Shown: positions 54,154 through 63,549, counted from the first letter of the stretch. The stretch: DNA of 64,000 bases from Jeotgalicoccus psychrophilus DSM 19085 (GCF_000425845.1 NZ_AUEF01000008.1:52038-116037), one strand, 5' to 3'. The notes: a model not told the origin generated them from the sequence alone. A program made the numbers and translations.

Positions 54154-55956
54154 TTATTCCACCGTAACCGACTTCGCCAGATTACGCGGTTTATCTACAT
54201 CGTTTCCTCTGTGCAGTGCTGCATAGTATGAAATCAGCTGGTAGACTACAACTGAGACAAGCGGTGTCAGCATTTCATCCACTCTTGGAATGACGTATGT
54301 GTCACCTTCCTGCTCCAATCCTTCCATTGCAACGACACATACATTCGCACCTCTGGCTGCGACTTCCTGTGCGTTACTTCTAATATTTAAATCTACTTTT
54401 TCCTGCGTTGATAATGCGAATACCGGCGTACCTTCTTCGATCAAAGCAATCGCACCGTGCTTCAGTTCGCCGCCTGCGAATCCTTCTGCCTGGATATACG
54501 ATATTTCTTTCAGCTTCAATGCGCCTTCAAGACCGACATAGTAATCCATTGCTCTGCCGATAAAGAACGCGTTTCTCGCTGTTTCCAAATAACTCTTAAC
54601 AATTTTTTCAATTTTATCAGCGTCTTCAATAACCGTTGTAATTGCCGTCGTTACTTTCCCAAGTTCAGCCATTAAATTCATATCTGAAACTTTGTTCAGC
54701 TCTCTCGCTGTCACTGCTGCTGTAATCGCAAGGACTGCAATCTGCGCGACATAGGCTTTCGTCGATGCGACTGCAATTTCCGGTCCTGCATGCAGTATCA
54801 GCGTTTCATCCGCTTCACGTGACAGTGTCGATCCCGGTACATTCGTCATCGTTAATGATTTGTAGCCTTTACCTTTAATATCTACGAGGACTGCACGGCT
54901 GTCTGCAGTTTCTCCCGATTGTGATATAAAGATGAATAACGGCTTTTCTGATAATAATGGTGTGTTGTAGACAAACTCAGATGCGACGTGCACTTCTGTC
55001 GGTACACCTGCCCATTTTTCAAAATATTCTTTACCGATCAGTCCGGCGTGGTAGCTCGTACCTGCTGCGATGATATATAATCGGTCCGCTTCATTCAGCT
55101 GTTTGATTATATTTTTATCAATTTTAAGTTCGCCGCGCTCATCCTGATATTCTTTAATGATTTTACGCATCACCTGCGGCTGTTCATTGATTTCTTTAAT
55201 CATGTAATGCGGATACGTGCCAAGCTCCGTGTCGCTCGCATCAATTTCCGCAATATAAGATTCACGTTCGATTTCCGCACCTTCGATATCTCTGATGATC
55301 ATTTGGTGTTCCATCAGCTGAATGATTTCGCCGTCCATTAGTTCAACAAATTCATTCGTTAAATTAAGCATCGCCATTGCATCGGATGTAATGACATTGA
55401 AGCCGTCACCTTTACCTAAAAGTAGCGGTGATTTATTTTTAGCTGCATAGATAGTGTGGTCATCTTCATTATCCAAAAGACCAATCGCGTATGATCCGTG
55501 CAGTAATGATAAAGTTTTTTGAAATGCTTCAAGCGTCGATGAACCTTCAGCGGCAAACTTCGCAACAAGCTGCACGATAATTTCCGTATCAGTATCCGAC
55601 ACAAGTTTTGTATCATTTAAATATTCTTCTTTTAACTGCTTATAGTTCTCAATCACACCGTTATGCACCAGTGTAAATCTCTCATCTGTACTTTGGTGCG
55701 GATGAGAATTCGCTACACTCGGTTCACCGTGTGTTGCCCAGCGTGTATGGCCGATACCGATAGTTCCTTCGAAGTCTAAATCCACTTTTTTACGCAGCTC
55801 GGCGATTCTGCCTTTCTCTTTAAAAACTTTTGTTTCCTTATTATTTTTTACTGCAATACCCGCTGAATCATAACCGCGGTACTCCAGCTTTTCAAGCCCT
55901 TTTAATAATATTTCCTTCGTATCTGCCGTTCCAATATATCCAACAATTCCGCACAT
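54154..55956 (-). CDS. glmS: Glutamine--fructose-6-phosphate transaminase (isomerizing)
   Basis: This 600-residue enzyme makes glucosamine-6-phosphate, the first step towards UDP-GlcNAc for peptidoglycan and teichoic acids. The N-terminal glutaminase domain begins CGIVGYIG with nucleophile C2. Two SIS sugar-isomerase domains follow from about 285 (SGETADSRA near 345), and the C-terminus is [18 protein letters not shown] precedes the ATG. Its mRNA leader is the glmS ribozyme, so GlcN6P feeds back on expression. Confidence 0.97.
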   Translation of the reverse strand: MCGIVGYIGTADTKEILLKGLEKLEYRGYDSAGIAVKNNKETKVFKEKGRIAELRKKVDLDFEGTIGIGHTRWATHGEPSVANSHPHQSTDERFTLVHNGVIENYKQLKEEYLNDTKLVSDTDTEIIVQLVAKFAAEGSSTLEAFQKTLSLLHGSYAIGLLDNEDDHTIYAAKNKSPLLLGKGDGFNVITSDAMAMLNLTNEFVELMDGEIIQLMEHQMIIRDIEGAEIERESYIAEIDASDTELGTYPHYMIKEINEQPQVMRKIIKEYQDERGELKIDKNIIKQLNEADRLYIIAAGTSYHAGLIGKEYFEKWAGVPTEVHVASEFVYNTPLLSEKPLFIFISQSGETADSRAVLVDIKGKGYKSLTMTNVPGSTLSREADETLILHAGPEIAVASTKAYVAQIAVLAITAAVTARELNKVSDMNLMAELGKVTTAITTVIEDADKIEKIVKSYLETARNAFFIGRAMDYYVGLEGALKLKEISYIQAEGFAGGELKHGAIALIEEGTPVFALSTQEKVDLNIRSNAQEVAARGANVCVVAMEGLEQEGDTYVIPRVDEMLTPLVSVVVYQLISYYAALHRGNDVDKPRNLAKSVTVE

Positions 55957-55984
55957 AAGATAAACTCCTTCTACGTTCGTTTAA

Positions 55985-56131
55985 GTTTTGTGGGGCATCT
56001 GCTTTGTCAGACCGGTCACCCGGTAATTTTCACAGATACACTTACGAATACTTCAGTATCCGGGACAGCATCCGCCGAAAGTTCGATCGCTGTCCTCCTC
56101 GTCAACAGTACATATCTACTGCTCAGGCGCT
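55985..56131 (-). ncRNA. glmS ribozyme (GlcN6P-responsive self-cleaving leader)
   Basis: On the minus strand the leader has the cleavage core AGCGCC (A at 56131, first G at 56130), then TTGACGAGGA (near 56094-56105) and TTTCGGCGGATGCT (56067-56080). These are the conserved P1, P2.1 and P3 elements of the glmS ribozyme, and it ends about 30 bp before the glmS ATG. Cleavage is predicted between 56131 and 56130. The precise 3' boundary is uncertain. Confidence 0.96.
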
Positions 56132-56400
56132 ATTCCGATTAAGTTTACAAATTTCCCTCCTTTTTCGTCAGAATAAAAGTGTAATTTATTTTTTTCTTGA
56201 TTACAAGAACTTTTTTACCTTTTAATGGTAAATGTTATAGTTAATTAATTATAATTCTTCTGAATTTGCGTTTGAGTGACTATGTCGAATTCACATTGTC
56301 CGACAAATCCAGTTATCGGACACTGTAGCCCTGCATTCCTCCCAGGCTTATCAAGAAATAAAAAAGCAGAAACGATAACTTATCACCCCTGCCACAATTA
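56132..56400. other. Intergenic stretch upstream of the glmS ribozyme
   Basis: No gene is seen. It should hold the glmS promoter (A/T-rich around 56150-56260, no clear consensus pair chosen) and the solitary hairpin unit at 56298-56321. Confidence 0.35.
56298..56321 (-). repeat. Solitary hairpin unit of the 41-bp repeat family
   Basis: Read on the minus strand it is GTCCGATAA, loop CTGGAT, TTGTCGGAC, preceded by ACAGT. That is the array A2 core with a changed loop and with the A2 C-A mismatch repaired to C-G. It is a single copy. Confidence 0.7.
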
Positions 56401-56595
56401 TTATTCTATTATTTCTTTTACTCTGCCGACGATGCCGTCTTCGAGCTTAACTTTAATGCCGTGATGATGGTTAGCTGAGTTCGTTAATATTCTTGCCACA
56501 ACGCCTTCAGTCAGTTCACCTGTTCTCTGATGGTTTTTCTGTACGACTTTCACTGTACTGCCTACTTTTATATCTGCTCTTTTTGTTCCGTCCAT
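56401..56595 (-). CDS. YwbE family protein (DUF2196)
   Basis: The ATG at 56595 with AAAGGAG upstream gives 64 residues, the normal YwbE length; the frame's earlier ATG at 56640 is not needed. The segment IKVGSTVKVVQKNHQRTGELTEGVVARILTN shows the family's KOW-like beta core. HHHGIKVKLEDG follows. Function is unknown; nucleic-acid binding is possible. It is a single-gene unit. Confidence 0.88.
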   Translation of the reverse strand: MDGTKRADIKVGSTVKVVQKNHQRTGELTEGVVARILTNSANHHHGIKVKLEDGIVGRVKEIIE

Positions 56596-56764
56596 AATGA
56601 TTCTCCTTTTGTTCGCATTCATATAATTTAATAATAACATTTTTACGTTTATTATATTGAAATGCTCAAAAACTTGATACTTAACATCTGCTTATAATTG
56701 TTCATAAAAAGTTATATTTATGTCTAAAAAGTGTTATAATATACAGGTCAGAGGAGGTCGCATC

Positions 56765-57298
56765 ATGAAAGGTAAAACTCATATCATTGGTGGTGTCGCA
56801 TCCAGTCTGGCAGTCGCTCATTTTACATACGCCGATCCTGTTCTATTAATTGGCGCCGGTATTGCCGGGTCTTTAATTCCCGATATATGCCACGGCGGCA
56901 GCAAGATTGGGAAGACATTTCCGGTACTTTCGAAATTAGTTAATTTCGTTTTCGGTCACCGCTCATTTACACACAGCCTGCTGTTTATCGTGCTGATTGC
57001 TTTTCTTGTCGATTACTTTTTTCCAAATGATGCGATAAAACTCGGTTTAATTACGGGCATGATCAGTCATTACATATTGGATATGGCAACTAAAAGCGGC
57101 ATACAGCTGTTTTTTCCGATAAGCTTTAAAGTCAAATTTCCGATTACAACACGGACAGGCAGTTTTACAGAGAATATTATTTTCGGCCTGCTGTGTCTCG
57201 TTTCGCTATATTTTGGATTTCAGGTATTAGGTGTATACATATTTACGTTTATAAACGATTTTAATATGGGAGAGCTGCTGGCTAATCCAGCATATTAG
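56765..57298 (+). CDS. YdjM-like membrane-bound hydrolase family protein
   Basis: AGAGGAGG before the ATG at 56765 gives 177 residues. It shows the YdjM/DUF457 pattern of membrane-bound metal-dependent hydrolase-like proteins: HIIGGV near the start, DICHGGS near 40, FGHRSFTHSLL near 61-71 and HYILDMAT near 100. These conserved His/Asp residues may bind a metal. Four or so helices are present. The substrate is unknown. Confidence 0.88.
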   Translation: MKGKTHIIGGVASSLAVAHFTYADPVLLIGAGIAGSLIPDICHGGSKIGKTFPVLSKLVNFVFGHRSFTHSLLFIVLIAFLVDYFFPNDAIKLGLITGMISHYILDMATKSGIQLFFPISFKVKFPITTRTGSFTENIIFGLLCLVSLYFGFQVLGVYIFTFINDFNMGELLANPAY

Positions 57299-57308
57299 TC
57301 TCATACAT

Positions 57309-57343
57309 AAAAAAGCGAAGCCATAAATGCGGCTTCGCTTTTT
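57309..57343. terminator. Bidirectional terminator
   Basis: AAAAAGCGAAGCC and GGCTTCGCTTTTT pair perfectly around ATAAATGC, serving glmM and the YdjM-like gene. Confidence 0.93.
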
Positions 57344-57354
57344 AAATTTCTTCT

Positions 57355-58707
57355 TTATTTATCCAGACCCATTTCAGCTTCTACTACTTTCGCAATTTCC
57401 GCACTGTAGTTCGCTGCCAGTTCTTCAGTTTCAGCTTCTACCATAACGCGTACAAGCGGTTCTGTTCCTGAAGCACGGACGAGTATACGTCCATTACCAG
57501 CCATGCGCTGTTCTACATCAGTCATAATTGCTTTGACCGCTTCATTATTCGTAACATTGTGCTTATCGCTCACACGTACGTTTACGAGCTCCTGAGGGAA
57601 CGTTTCAACCATTGCTGCAAGTTCACTCATCTTTTTGCCTGATTCTTTAACGATTGCCGCTAAATGAATACCTGTTAACAGACCGTCGCCCGTCGTATTG
57701 TAATCCATCATTACGATATGGCCTGATTGTTCTCCGCCTAATGAATAGCCGCCTTTACGCATTTCAGCTACAACATATCTGTCGCCGACCTGTGTTTTAT
57801 CAGATTTCATACCGTGTGCTTCAATTGCTTTATAGAACCCAAGGTTACTCATTACTGTGGAAACGACTGTGTCGTCTTTCAGTTCACCTTTTTCTTTTAG
57901 TGCATGCGCAATGATAAACATGATCTTATCGCCATCGACGATCTCACCTTTTTCATCCACTGCAATAATTCTGTCCCCGTCTCCGTCAAATGCAAGACCG
58001 AAGTCACATTTCTCTTCTTTAACGAGCTCCTGAAGTTTTTCAGGATGCGTTGAACCCACACCTGCATTTATGTTCGTGCCGTCGGGATTGCTGCCGACTG
58101 TAGCTGTATCTGCTTCAAGGTCACCAAATAAATAAGGTCCTAAGTGATACGTCGAACCATGAGCGCCGTCAAGGCCGATTTTCAGTCCTTCAAAGTCAGT
58201 ATCAATTGTTGATTTTAAGTAGCTTAAGTATTTCTGACCGCCTTCAAAGTAGTCTGAAATTGTACCTACAGAAACACCTGTCGGTCGTGGCAGATTATCT
58301 TCATTGCTGTCGAGCAGTGCTTCAATTTCAGCTTCCTGTTCATCAGTCAGTTTAAAACCGTCCGGCCCGAAAAATTTAATCCCGTTGTCTTCAACCGGGT
58401 TGTGTGATGCAGAAATCATAACACCTGCATTTGCTTCCATGTCTTTAGTCAGATAAGCAACACCTGGTGTAGAAATAACTCCGAGGCGCATCACTTCAGC
58501 ACCGATTGATAATAGTCCTGCAACGAGCGCAGACTCCAGCATTTCTCCTGAAATACGTGTATCTCTTCCAACTAGAACGCGTGGATGTTCTTCGCCTTTT
58601 TCAAGCAGTGTGTATCCGCCAAAACGGCCTAATTTAAAAGCCAGTTCCGGTGTTAAACCTTCGTTTGCAATACCTCTAACTCCATCTGTACCAAAATACT
58701 TTCCCAT
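57355..58707 (-). CDS. glmM: Phosphoglucosamine mutase
   Basis: This 450-residue enzyme converts GlcN6P to GlcN1P. The start at ATG 58707 (AAGGAG upstream) gives [12 protein letters not shown]. The phosphoserine is S101 in [12 protein letters not shown], the metal loop is FDGDGDR near 240, and the phosphate loop [12 protein letters not shown] is near 425. It is the last gene of the cdaA-cdaR-glmM operon, an arrangement conserved in Firmicutes in which GlmM can bind and inhibit CdaA. Confidence 0.97.
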   Translation of the reverse strand: MGKYFGTDGVRGIANEGLTPELAFKLGRFGGYTLLEKGEEHPRVLVGRDTRISGEMLESALVAGLLSIGAEVMRLGVISTPGVAYLTKDMEANAGVMISASHNPVEDNGIKFFGPDGFKLTDEQEAEIEALLDSNEDNLPRPTGVSVGTISDYFEGGQKYLSYLKSTIDTDFEGLKIGLDGAHGSTYHLGPYLFGDLEADTATVGSNPDGTNINAGVGSTHPEKLQELVKEEKCDFGLAFDGDGDRIIAVDEKGEIVDGDKIMFIIAHALKEKGELKDDTVVSTVMSNLGFYKAIEAHGMKSDKTQVGDRYVVAEMRKGGYSLGGEQSGHIVMMDYNTTGDGLLTGIHLAAIVKESGKKMSELAAMVETFPQELVNVRVSDKHNVTNNEAVKAIMTDVEQRMAGNGRILVRASGTEPLVRVMVEAETEELAANYSAEIAKVVEAEMGLDK

Positions 58708-58731
58708 AGTAATCTCCTTTTTATGCAGCAA

Positions 58732-59679
58732 TTATTCGTCTTTTTCTATCGTGACATCCGCTTCAAGTACAGCAGGTTCACTTTTTGTAACATTTTCAGG
58801 TAACTCAAGCCGGACATCTTTTGTGCCCGATGATGACATTCCCCCGATATCGACTTCTGCTTTTACAGATGATATCGAATTTAATGTTTCACTGTCACCA
58901 TATATTTCAATTGTATCATGATTTAATTCCACTTCCGATAGTGTACTGCCGTCAGCAGCATCACCTGTCGTTTCAAGATTGACTGGCACTTCCTTGCTAA
59001 GCTCATCAACATTAATTTCAATTCTTACTGTAGAAGGTTCAATACTGACATCAAGTTTATTATACTGTGCATCGAAAGCACTCACTTCAGCTTCTTCAAC
59101 ACGTTCTTCAGTAATACTCGACGTATCGGACATCATCGCCCGGACGTATTGTATACGGTTCATCGTGCTTTCGCCGCCGCGTACAGTTACTGTTGACGGT
59201 TCAACACTGACCGAGCCGAGCTGATAGCTTGAGCCGATTCTTCCTTCACTTACTTCAGCCTGGACTTCAAAAGTTTGCGATACAAGATTCTGTATCGTCA
59301 CATTAGCTGTTTCCGGCTGAACTGTCCCTGCCACATTTTCCGGCAGACCGCTCACCGTGAAGAACACTTCATGTTCCCCGGGTTCACGATTTCTAAGATC
59401 TAAAATCACTTCAAAATTACGCGTCGCCTGAAGACGCTTCACATTCGAATTCGTTCCGCCGAGTTCCACAGTGACTTCCTGCGGTACACCCGATACGTAA
59501 TATGATTCTTCATCATACAGTACTACAACAGGAACGCCTTCAACAAATTGCGTCTCGTCTTCTGTTGCGCTGTCATCGGTAAACAGATTCATATCTTCAA
59601 AGACATTATTTGCGTTCACAAACATAAACAGTGCGAGTAGCAATGCAACGATGCTCAGTCCTAATTTACTTTCGAGCAA
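58732..59679 (-). CDS. cdaR: CdaA regulatory protein CdaR (YbbR)
   Basis: A TTG at 59679, eight bases after GGAGG inside the end of cdaA, gives 315 residues starting MLESKLGLS; the longer frame from 59712 lacks such a site. One N-terminal membrane helix (about 8-26) is followed by about four YbbR repeats outside the cell. It regulates CdaA activity. It overlaps cdaA by 14 bp and is 24 bp upstream of glmM. Confidence 0.94.
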   Translation of the reverse strand: MLESKLGLSIVALLLALFMFVNANNVFEDMNLFTDDSATEDETQFVEGVPVVVLYDEESYYVSGVPQEVTVELGGTNSNVKRLQATRNFEVILDLRNREPGEHEVFFTVSGLPENVAGTVQPETANVTIQNLVSQTFEVQAEVSEGRIGSSYQLGSVSVEPSTVTVRGGESTMNRIQYVRAMMSDTSSITEERVEEAEVSAFDAQYNKLDVSIEPSTVRIEINVDELSKEVPVNLETTGDAADGSTLSEVELNHDTIEIYGDSETLNSISSVKAEVDIGGMSSSGTKDVRLELPENVTKSEPAVLEADVTIEKDE

Positions 59680-60487
59680 ACAAACCGCCTCCTTCTTTAG
59701 CACCGGAAGCAACCAGCCAGTGTTTCTGGAGGAGTTCTTCCAGTTTCTCCAGAGTAATTTCCTTAGACATCTTACTGTCGTATGTAACTGAGACGTTACC
59801 TGTTTCTTCCGATACGATTATCGTAAATGCATCGGTTACTTCTGAAATACCGACAGCAGCCCTGTGACGTGTACCTAAGTCTTTTGCGATCTTATTGCTT
59901 TCAGACAGCGGCAAGTAACTGCCGGCTGTCGCAATTTTATCGCCCTGGATTATCATCGCCCCGTCATGCAGCGGCGTATTCGGAATAAAAATATTGATTA
60001 AGAGCTGCGACGTAATTTCCGCATTTAACGGCACACCCGTCTCAATATAATCCTTCAGTCCGGTTTCTTTTTCCAGAACAATCAATGCACCGATACGGCG
60101 CTTTGCCATATAGCGGACTGCAGTTACCATATCCTGCCGCATCTTTTCATGCTGCGATACATCATTGCCGCCGCTCGACCTGAACAAACTGCCGCGCCCG
60201 AGCTGTTCAAGCGCCCGTCTTAATTCCGGCTGGAATATAACGATAACGGCGAGGAAACCCCATTGCAGGACCATATCGAACAATTGTGTTGTCGTTGTTA
60301 AATCTAAAAAATTACTTAATGCCCGTCCAATAATTATGAAGAATATCCCTTTGATTAACTGTACAGCTTTCGTCCCTTTAATGACCGTCAGTATTAAATA
60401 AAAAACGTACCATATAATCAGGATGTCAATGATGCTCGTTATTACAAAAGATGTAGAGATATTATCAAAAAAGTTGGCTGTTTCCAT
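59666..60487 (-). CDS. cdaA: Diadenylate cyclase CdaA (DacA)
   Basis: The ATG at 60487 (AAAGGA upstream) gives 273 residues. Three membrane helices occupy about 10-85, then a coiled linker, then the DAC domain with DGA at 175-177 (PLHDGAMI) and RHR at 207-209 (GTRHRAAVG), the catalytic motifs that join two ATP into c-di-AMP. c-di-AMP controls potassium, osmolytes and wall strength in these bacteria. The domain layout matches the housekeeping CdaA. Confidence 0.97.
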   Translation of the reverse strand: METANFFDNISTSFVITSIIDILIIWYVFYLILTVIKGTKAVQLIKGIFFIIIGRALSNFLDLTTTTQLFDMVLQWGFLAVIVIFQPELRRALEQLGRGSLFRSSGGNDVSQHEKMRQDMVTAVRYMAKRRIGALIVLEKETGLKDYIETGVPLNAEITSQLLINIFIPNTPLHDGAMIIQGDKIATAGSYLPLSESNKIAKDLGTRHRAAVGISEVTDAFTIIVSEETGNVSVTYDSKMSKEITLEKLEELLQKHWLVASGAKEGGGLFARK

Positions 60488-60509
60488 AATGATTTTCCTT
60501 TCTATTATG

Positions 60510-61457
60510 TTATAAGCCACCTAATCTCCCGGTAAGTTCTTTATACAGATTACCTATTTGCGGTATGCTGGAAATTTCCTTGTTAGGCGCTGGTGTCGCT
60601 TTTAATAATTGATCAGCTTCTTTGACTTTGTCCAGCTGCCACAGACTGTAAGCCTTCATAATACTGATATCTGTTTCACTGCTGTCACCTGCAAGCAGGA
60701 GGGCAGCCTCGTACCTTTCAAGTTTAACCAGAAGCAGCATTTCAAATTTCTTCAGGTCTTCTTTTTTATAAGTAATACTTAATCTGGAAGAAATCTGGTT
60801 AATATCTTCTACCAGCCTGTGCGCAGTATAATACTGTTTAAATATAATATAACATTTTACAAGCGCAAATCGTAATTTAATATCGGAAATATTCAATTCA
60901 TCAAACTTAGTTAACAGATACACCGTTTCCTCCAGTATATCTATTGCTTCATCAACCGCACCATCTTCAATTAGCAGTTCTGATTTTAAGAGCACAGCAT
61001 TGACGTAATGCTGATTAACAGCAATCGTCGACAGTTTCTGCAGTGCTTTATCAGTATGCATTCTCGTACGCTTTAAATCCCCTTTGAAATTAAAATAGCG
61101 TGCATAAATTAAATGTATTCTGCCGCTGTCAGGCAAAGGCACATCTTCAATCTGCTCATATTCTTTATCGATAAAATGTTTTACAATCTCGTAATCTTCA
61201 TTGTCGACTTTTAATTCGTAGTGTCCGATCTCCCGCAGAATTTCAAAATTGTTATATTTAAAATGCGAAACCTCTGCCATAAAATCATTTACCGTACAAT
61301 TTAAACGTTTGCTCAGTTTCACTAAAACATTGGTAGATGGCTGGACAGTCCCTTTTTCTATCAAACTTAAATAAGTTCGGGAGATGATCCCGTCAGCCAG
61401 TTCTTCCTGGGTTAAATTATTATTATTACGTATCTCTTTAATTCTTTGACCTATCAT
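60510..61457 (-). CDS. XRE-family regulator with TPR-like C-terminal domain
   Basis: The ATG at 61463 abuts GGGGG; the ATG at 61457 has 6-nt spacing and gives 315 residues. An N-terminal XRE helix-turn-helix (about 4-58; LTQEELADGIISRTYLSLIE) leads into about 250 residues of helical repeats like those in Rgg/PlcR/NprR-type peptide-responsive regulators. Its stop lies 22 bp before cdaA in the same direction, so it may be co-transcribed with the c-di-AMP operon. No peptide pheromone gene is seen next to it. Confidence 0.88.
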   Translation of the reverse strand: MIGQRIKEIRNNNNLTQEELADGIISRTYLSLIEKGTVQPSTNVLVKLSKRLNCTVNDFMAEVSHFKYNNFEILREIGHYELKVDNEDYEIVKHFIDKEYEQIEDVPLPDSGRIHLIYARYFNFKGDLKRTRMHTDKALQKLSTIAVNQHYVNAVLLKSELLIEDGAVDEAIDILEETVYLLTKFDELNISDIKLRFALVKCYIIFKQYYTAHRLVEDINQISSRLSITYKKEDLKKFEMLLLVKLERYEAALLLAGDSSETDISIMKAYSLWQLDKVKEADQLLKATPAPNKEISSIPQIGNLYKELTGRLGGL

Positions 61458-61600
61458 ACTCATCCCCCTAAGTACTTAACATTTTAATAATACCAAATTC
61501 ACAATTGTGTAACAAATATTCTCATTTATTTAAATACTGTTTAATTGACTGTACTTACATTTTACATGATAATTGAAGAAAATGTATATGGAGGACACTG

Positions 61601-62059
61601 ATGGAAAAATTGCTCATCATTACTGAACTGGACCAGCTAAAATCAATCAGCGACCCTTTTAGACTGCAGCTTTTGTCCATGATAGCAGAAGAAGCTAAAA
61701 CAGGACAAATGCTTGCTGATGAACTCGAAATGCCGAGAGCGAAAGTACATTACCATTTAAACCAGCTGCTGTCCCATAATATCATTACTGTAGCCTATAC
61801 TATGGAGAAAAACAGTATTATCCAGAAGTTTTACCGCCCGGCGGCAGAAAAAATTGTGCCGTCCATCAATATTTTTAATTTTAATAAAGAGAATGATGCT
61901 GAATCACTTGAAGCATATGAAATCCTGATGAATGATACAGAACAGAGGAAACTAACTGATGAATTAAGCCGTCTTCAGAAGCGAAAAAAAGCGAAAAAAG
62001 AAACAGCTACTGCTAATGAGTATGCTGTTTACGTGATGAAAAATATGAGAGAAGCCTGA
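61601..62059 (+). CDS. ArsR/HTH_20-type winged-helix regulator
   Basis: This 152-residue protein has an ArsR-like winged helix (about 10-85; LKSISDPFRLQLL, then MPRAKVHYHLNQL as recognition helix) and a charged helical tail (about 110-152). No cysteine metal site is present, so a metal sensor is unlikely. TGGAGGA precedes the ATG. It is divergent from the XRE gene. Its target is unknown. Confidence 0.88.
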   Translation: MEKLLIITELDQLKSISDPFRLQLLSMIAEEAKTGQMLADELEMPRAKVHYHLNQLLSHNIITVAYTMEKNSIIQKFYRPAAEKIVPSINIFNFNKENDAESLEAYEILMNDTEQRKLTDELSRLQKRKKAKKETATANEYAVYVMKNMREA

Positions 62060-62074
62060 CGGCTTCTTTTTTTA
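62049..62074 (+). terminator. Terminator overlapping the end of the ArsR-type gene
   Basis: GAAGCC-TGAC-GGCTTC followed by TTTTTTT. The TGA stop codon of the gene is in the loop. Confidence 0.88.
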
Positions 62075-62983
62075 TATTTGGCTCTGACCGAATATGTACT
62101 CTGCAATAGTTACAGCTTTTTCTGCTGTTTCATTACCGTTATCAAGAAGTGGATTAACTTCCACCAGATCTGCAGAGATAAGCAGCTCTGTTCTGCTCAG
62201 TATATTTAAGCCCAGCAGCATTTCCGATAAGAAAATACCCCCGTTAACTTTAGTTCCTGTCCCTTGAATTTCAAGAGGATCCAGACTGTCCACATCGAGC
62301 GATAAGTGTATACCGTCGCATTCCTGCAAGTGTTTCAGCGACTTGGTTATTACAACATCGAGCCCGAGTCTCCTGACGTCGCTCATCGTATAGCATTTAA
62401 TTCCGTGCTTTTTAATATAAGCTTTCTCACCGGTGTCAAGATCTCTGACACCGACCAGCACGATATTTTCATGACTCAGTTTAGCCCCTTCATGGTGTAT
62501 ATTAACAAGTGACTCACTGCCTTCGCCCAACAGAACACCTAAAGGCATACCGTGTATATTGCCGCTCGGTGACGTCTCGCTGTTATTAATGTCCCCATGA
62601 GCATCGATCCACAGTACACCGAGATTTTTACATTTCTTAGTCACACCGCTGATAGAACCAATTGACAGACTGTGGTCACCGCCAACGATAAATGGAAAGC
62701 GATTATTATCGAGTGACTCTTCCACAGTAGCTGCAAGCTGTTCACTGAAATCTTTAACCTGTTCAAAATTCATTAATCCTTCGCCGTTTCTCACGTTGTG
62801 ATTACCGTATTCAGCATGGTAATTTCCATATACATTTCCTTTATCAGCCACATCGTGGCCAAGGTTAGATAAATGTTTTTCTAAACCGCAAAAACGCACC
62901 GCATCCGGGCCCAAAGATACCCCTAACTTTGGCTGTCCAAATGCCGTAGGTGCGCCTATAATATCTATTTTAACCACTGACAT
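62072..62983 (-). CDS. rocF: Arginase
   Basis: This manganese enzyme cleaves arginine to ornithine and urea. The metal ligands are seen as H104 in GGDHSLS, D127/H129/D131 in WIDAHGDIN, and the SLDVDSLDP segment near 228-236. At up to 303 residues it has normal length. The ATG at 62983 directly follows GGGGGG, so a GTG two codons later (62977) may be the true start. A cre-like site lies between its -35 and -10, so glucose repression is likely. It opposes the arg operon at 15.4 kb. Confidence 0.95.
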   Translation of the reverse strand: MSVVKIDIIGAPTAFGQPKLGVSLGPDAVRFCGLEKHLSNLGHDVADKGNVYGNYHAEYGNHNVRNGEGLMNFEQVKDFSEQLAATVEESLDNNRFPFIVGGDHSLSIGSISGVTKKCKNLGVLWIDAHGDINNSETSPSGNIHGMPLGVLLGEGSESLVNIHHEGAKLSHENIVLVGVRDLDTGEKAYIKKHGIKCYTMSDVRRLGLDVVITKSLKHLQECDGIHLSLDVDSLDPLEIQGTGTKVNGGIFLSEMLLGLNILSRTELLISADLVEVNPLLDNGNETAEKAVTIAEYIFGQSQI

Positions 62984-63015
62984 CCCCCCACTAAAATACT
63001 CCTTTGTCTAGTTAC

Positions 63016-63044
63016 AATATACTAAAGAAAGCGCTTTTATACAA
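63016..63044 (-). promoter_or_regulatory. rocF promoter with cre-like site in the spacer
   Basis: On the minus strand TTGTAT (63039-63044) and TATATT (63016-63021) are 17 bp apart. The element at 63026-63039 (AGAAAGCGCTTTTA, plus strand) has the palindrome AAAGCGCTTT and matches the cre pattern at 12 of 14 positions. It would place CcpA on top of the promoter. Confidence 0.68.
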
Positions 63045-63081
63045 GTGTTTATAAATATAAATAATTCATAAATTTATGCAT

Positions 63082-63113
63082 AAAAAAAGAACACCTACGT
63101 TTGTAAGTGTTCT
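63082..63113 (-). terminator. Terminator of the rRNA-tRNA operon
   Basis: GAACAC and GTGTTC with further inner pairing, followed by seven Ts on the minus strand, right after tRNA-Lys. Confidence 0.8.
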
Positions 63114-63117
63114 ACGA

Positions 63118-63190
63118 TGAGCCATGCAGGATTCGAACCTGCGACCCTCTGATTAAAAGTCAGATGCTCTACCAACTGAGCTAATGGCTC
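63118..63190 (-). tRNA. tRNA-Lys (UUU)
   Basis: 73-nt cloverleaf starting GAGCCATTAGCTCAG, anticodon TTT in CTGACTTTTAATCAG, T-loop GGTTCGAATCC. CCA is not encoded. It is the last tRNA of the operon. Confidence 0.97.
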
Positions 63191-63206
63191 TAAATATTAA
63201 ATTAAA

Positions 63207-63278
63207 CTGGGCTGGAAGGATTCGAACCTTCGCGTCACGAGACCAAAACCCGTTGCCTTACCGCTTGGCTACAGCCCA
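63207..63278 (-). tRNA. tRNA-Gln (UUG)
   Basis: 72-nt cloverleaf starting TGGGCTGTAGCCAAG, anticodon TTG in the loop GTTTTGGTC, T-loop GGTTCGAATCC. The U1-A72 acceptor start is typical of tRNA-Gln. Confidence 0.96.
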
Positions 63279-63285
63279 AAATCTA

Positions 63286-63369
63286 TGGTGGAAGGGGGCA
63301 GATTCGAACTGCCGAACCCGAAGGAGCGGATTTACAGTCCGCCGCGTTTAGCCACTTCGCTACCCTTCC
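63286..63369 (-). tRNA. tRNA-Tyr (GUA)
   Basis: Class-II tRNA with a long variable arm, starting GGAAGGGTAGCGAAG, anticodon GTA in GGACTGTAAATCC. The CCA end is encoded (63286-63288). Confidence 0.96.
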
Positions 63370-63379
63370 AGACAAAAAA

Positions 63380-63452
63380 TGGAGAATGACGGGCTCGAAC
63401 CGCCGACCCTCTGCTTGTAAGGCAGATGCTCTCCCAGCTGAGCTAATTCTCC
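63380..63452 (-). tRNA. tRNA-Val (UAC)
   Basis: 73-nt cloverleaf starting GGAGAATTAGCTCAG, anticodon TAC in TGCCTTACAAGCA, T-loop GGTTCGAGCCC. Confidence 0.96.
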
Positions 63453-63474
63453 ATATTGAACTATATAATTAAAA

Positions 63475-63549
63475 TGGTGACCCGTACGGGACTCGAACCC
63501 GTGTTACCGCCGTGAAAGGGCGGTGTCTTAACCGCTTGACCAACGGGCC
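63475..63549 (-). tRNA. tRNA-Glu (UUC)
   Basis: 72 nt plus encoded CCA, starting GGCCCGTTGGTCAAG, anticodon TTC in CGCCCTTTCACGGCG, T-loop GGTTCGAGTCC. Confidence 0.97.

Noticed and set aside
56004..56225. A 73-residue plus-strand open frame
   Set aside because: It lies across the glmS ribozyme in antisense and has no ribosome site.
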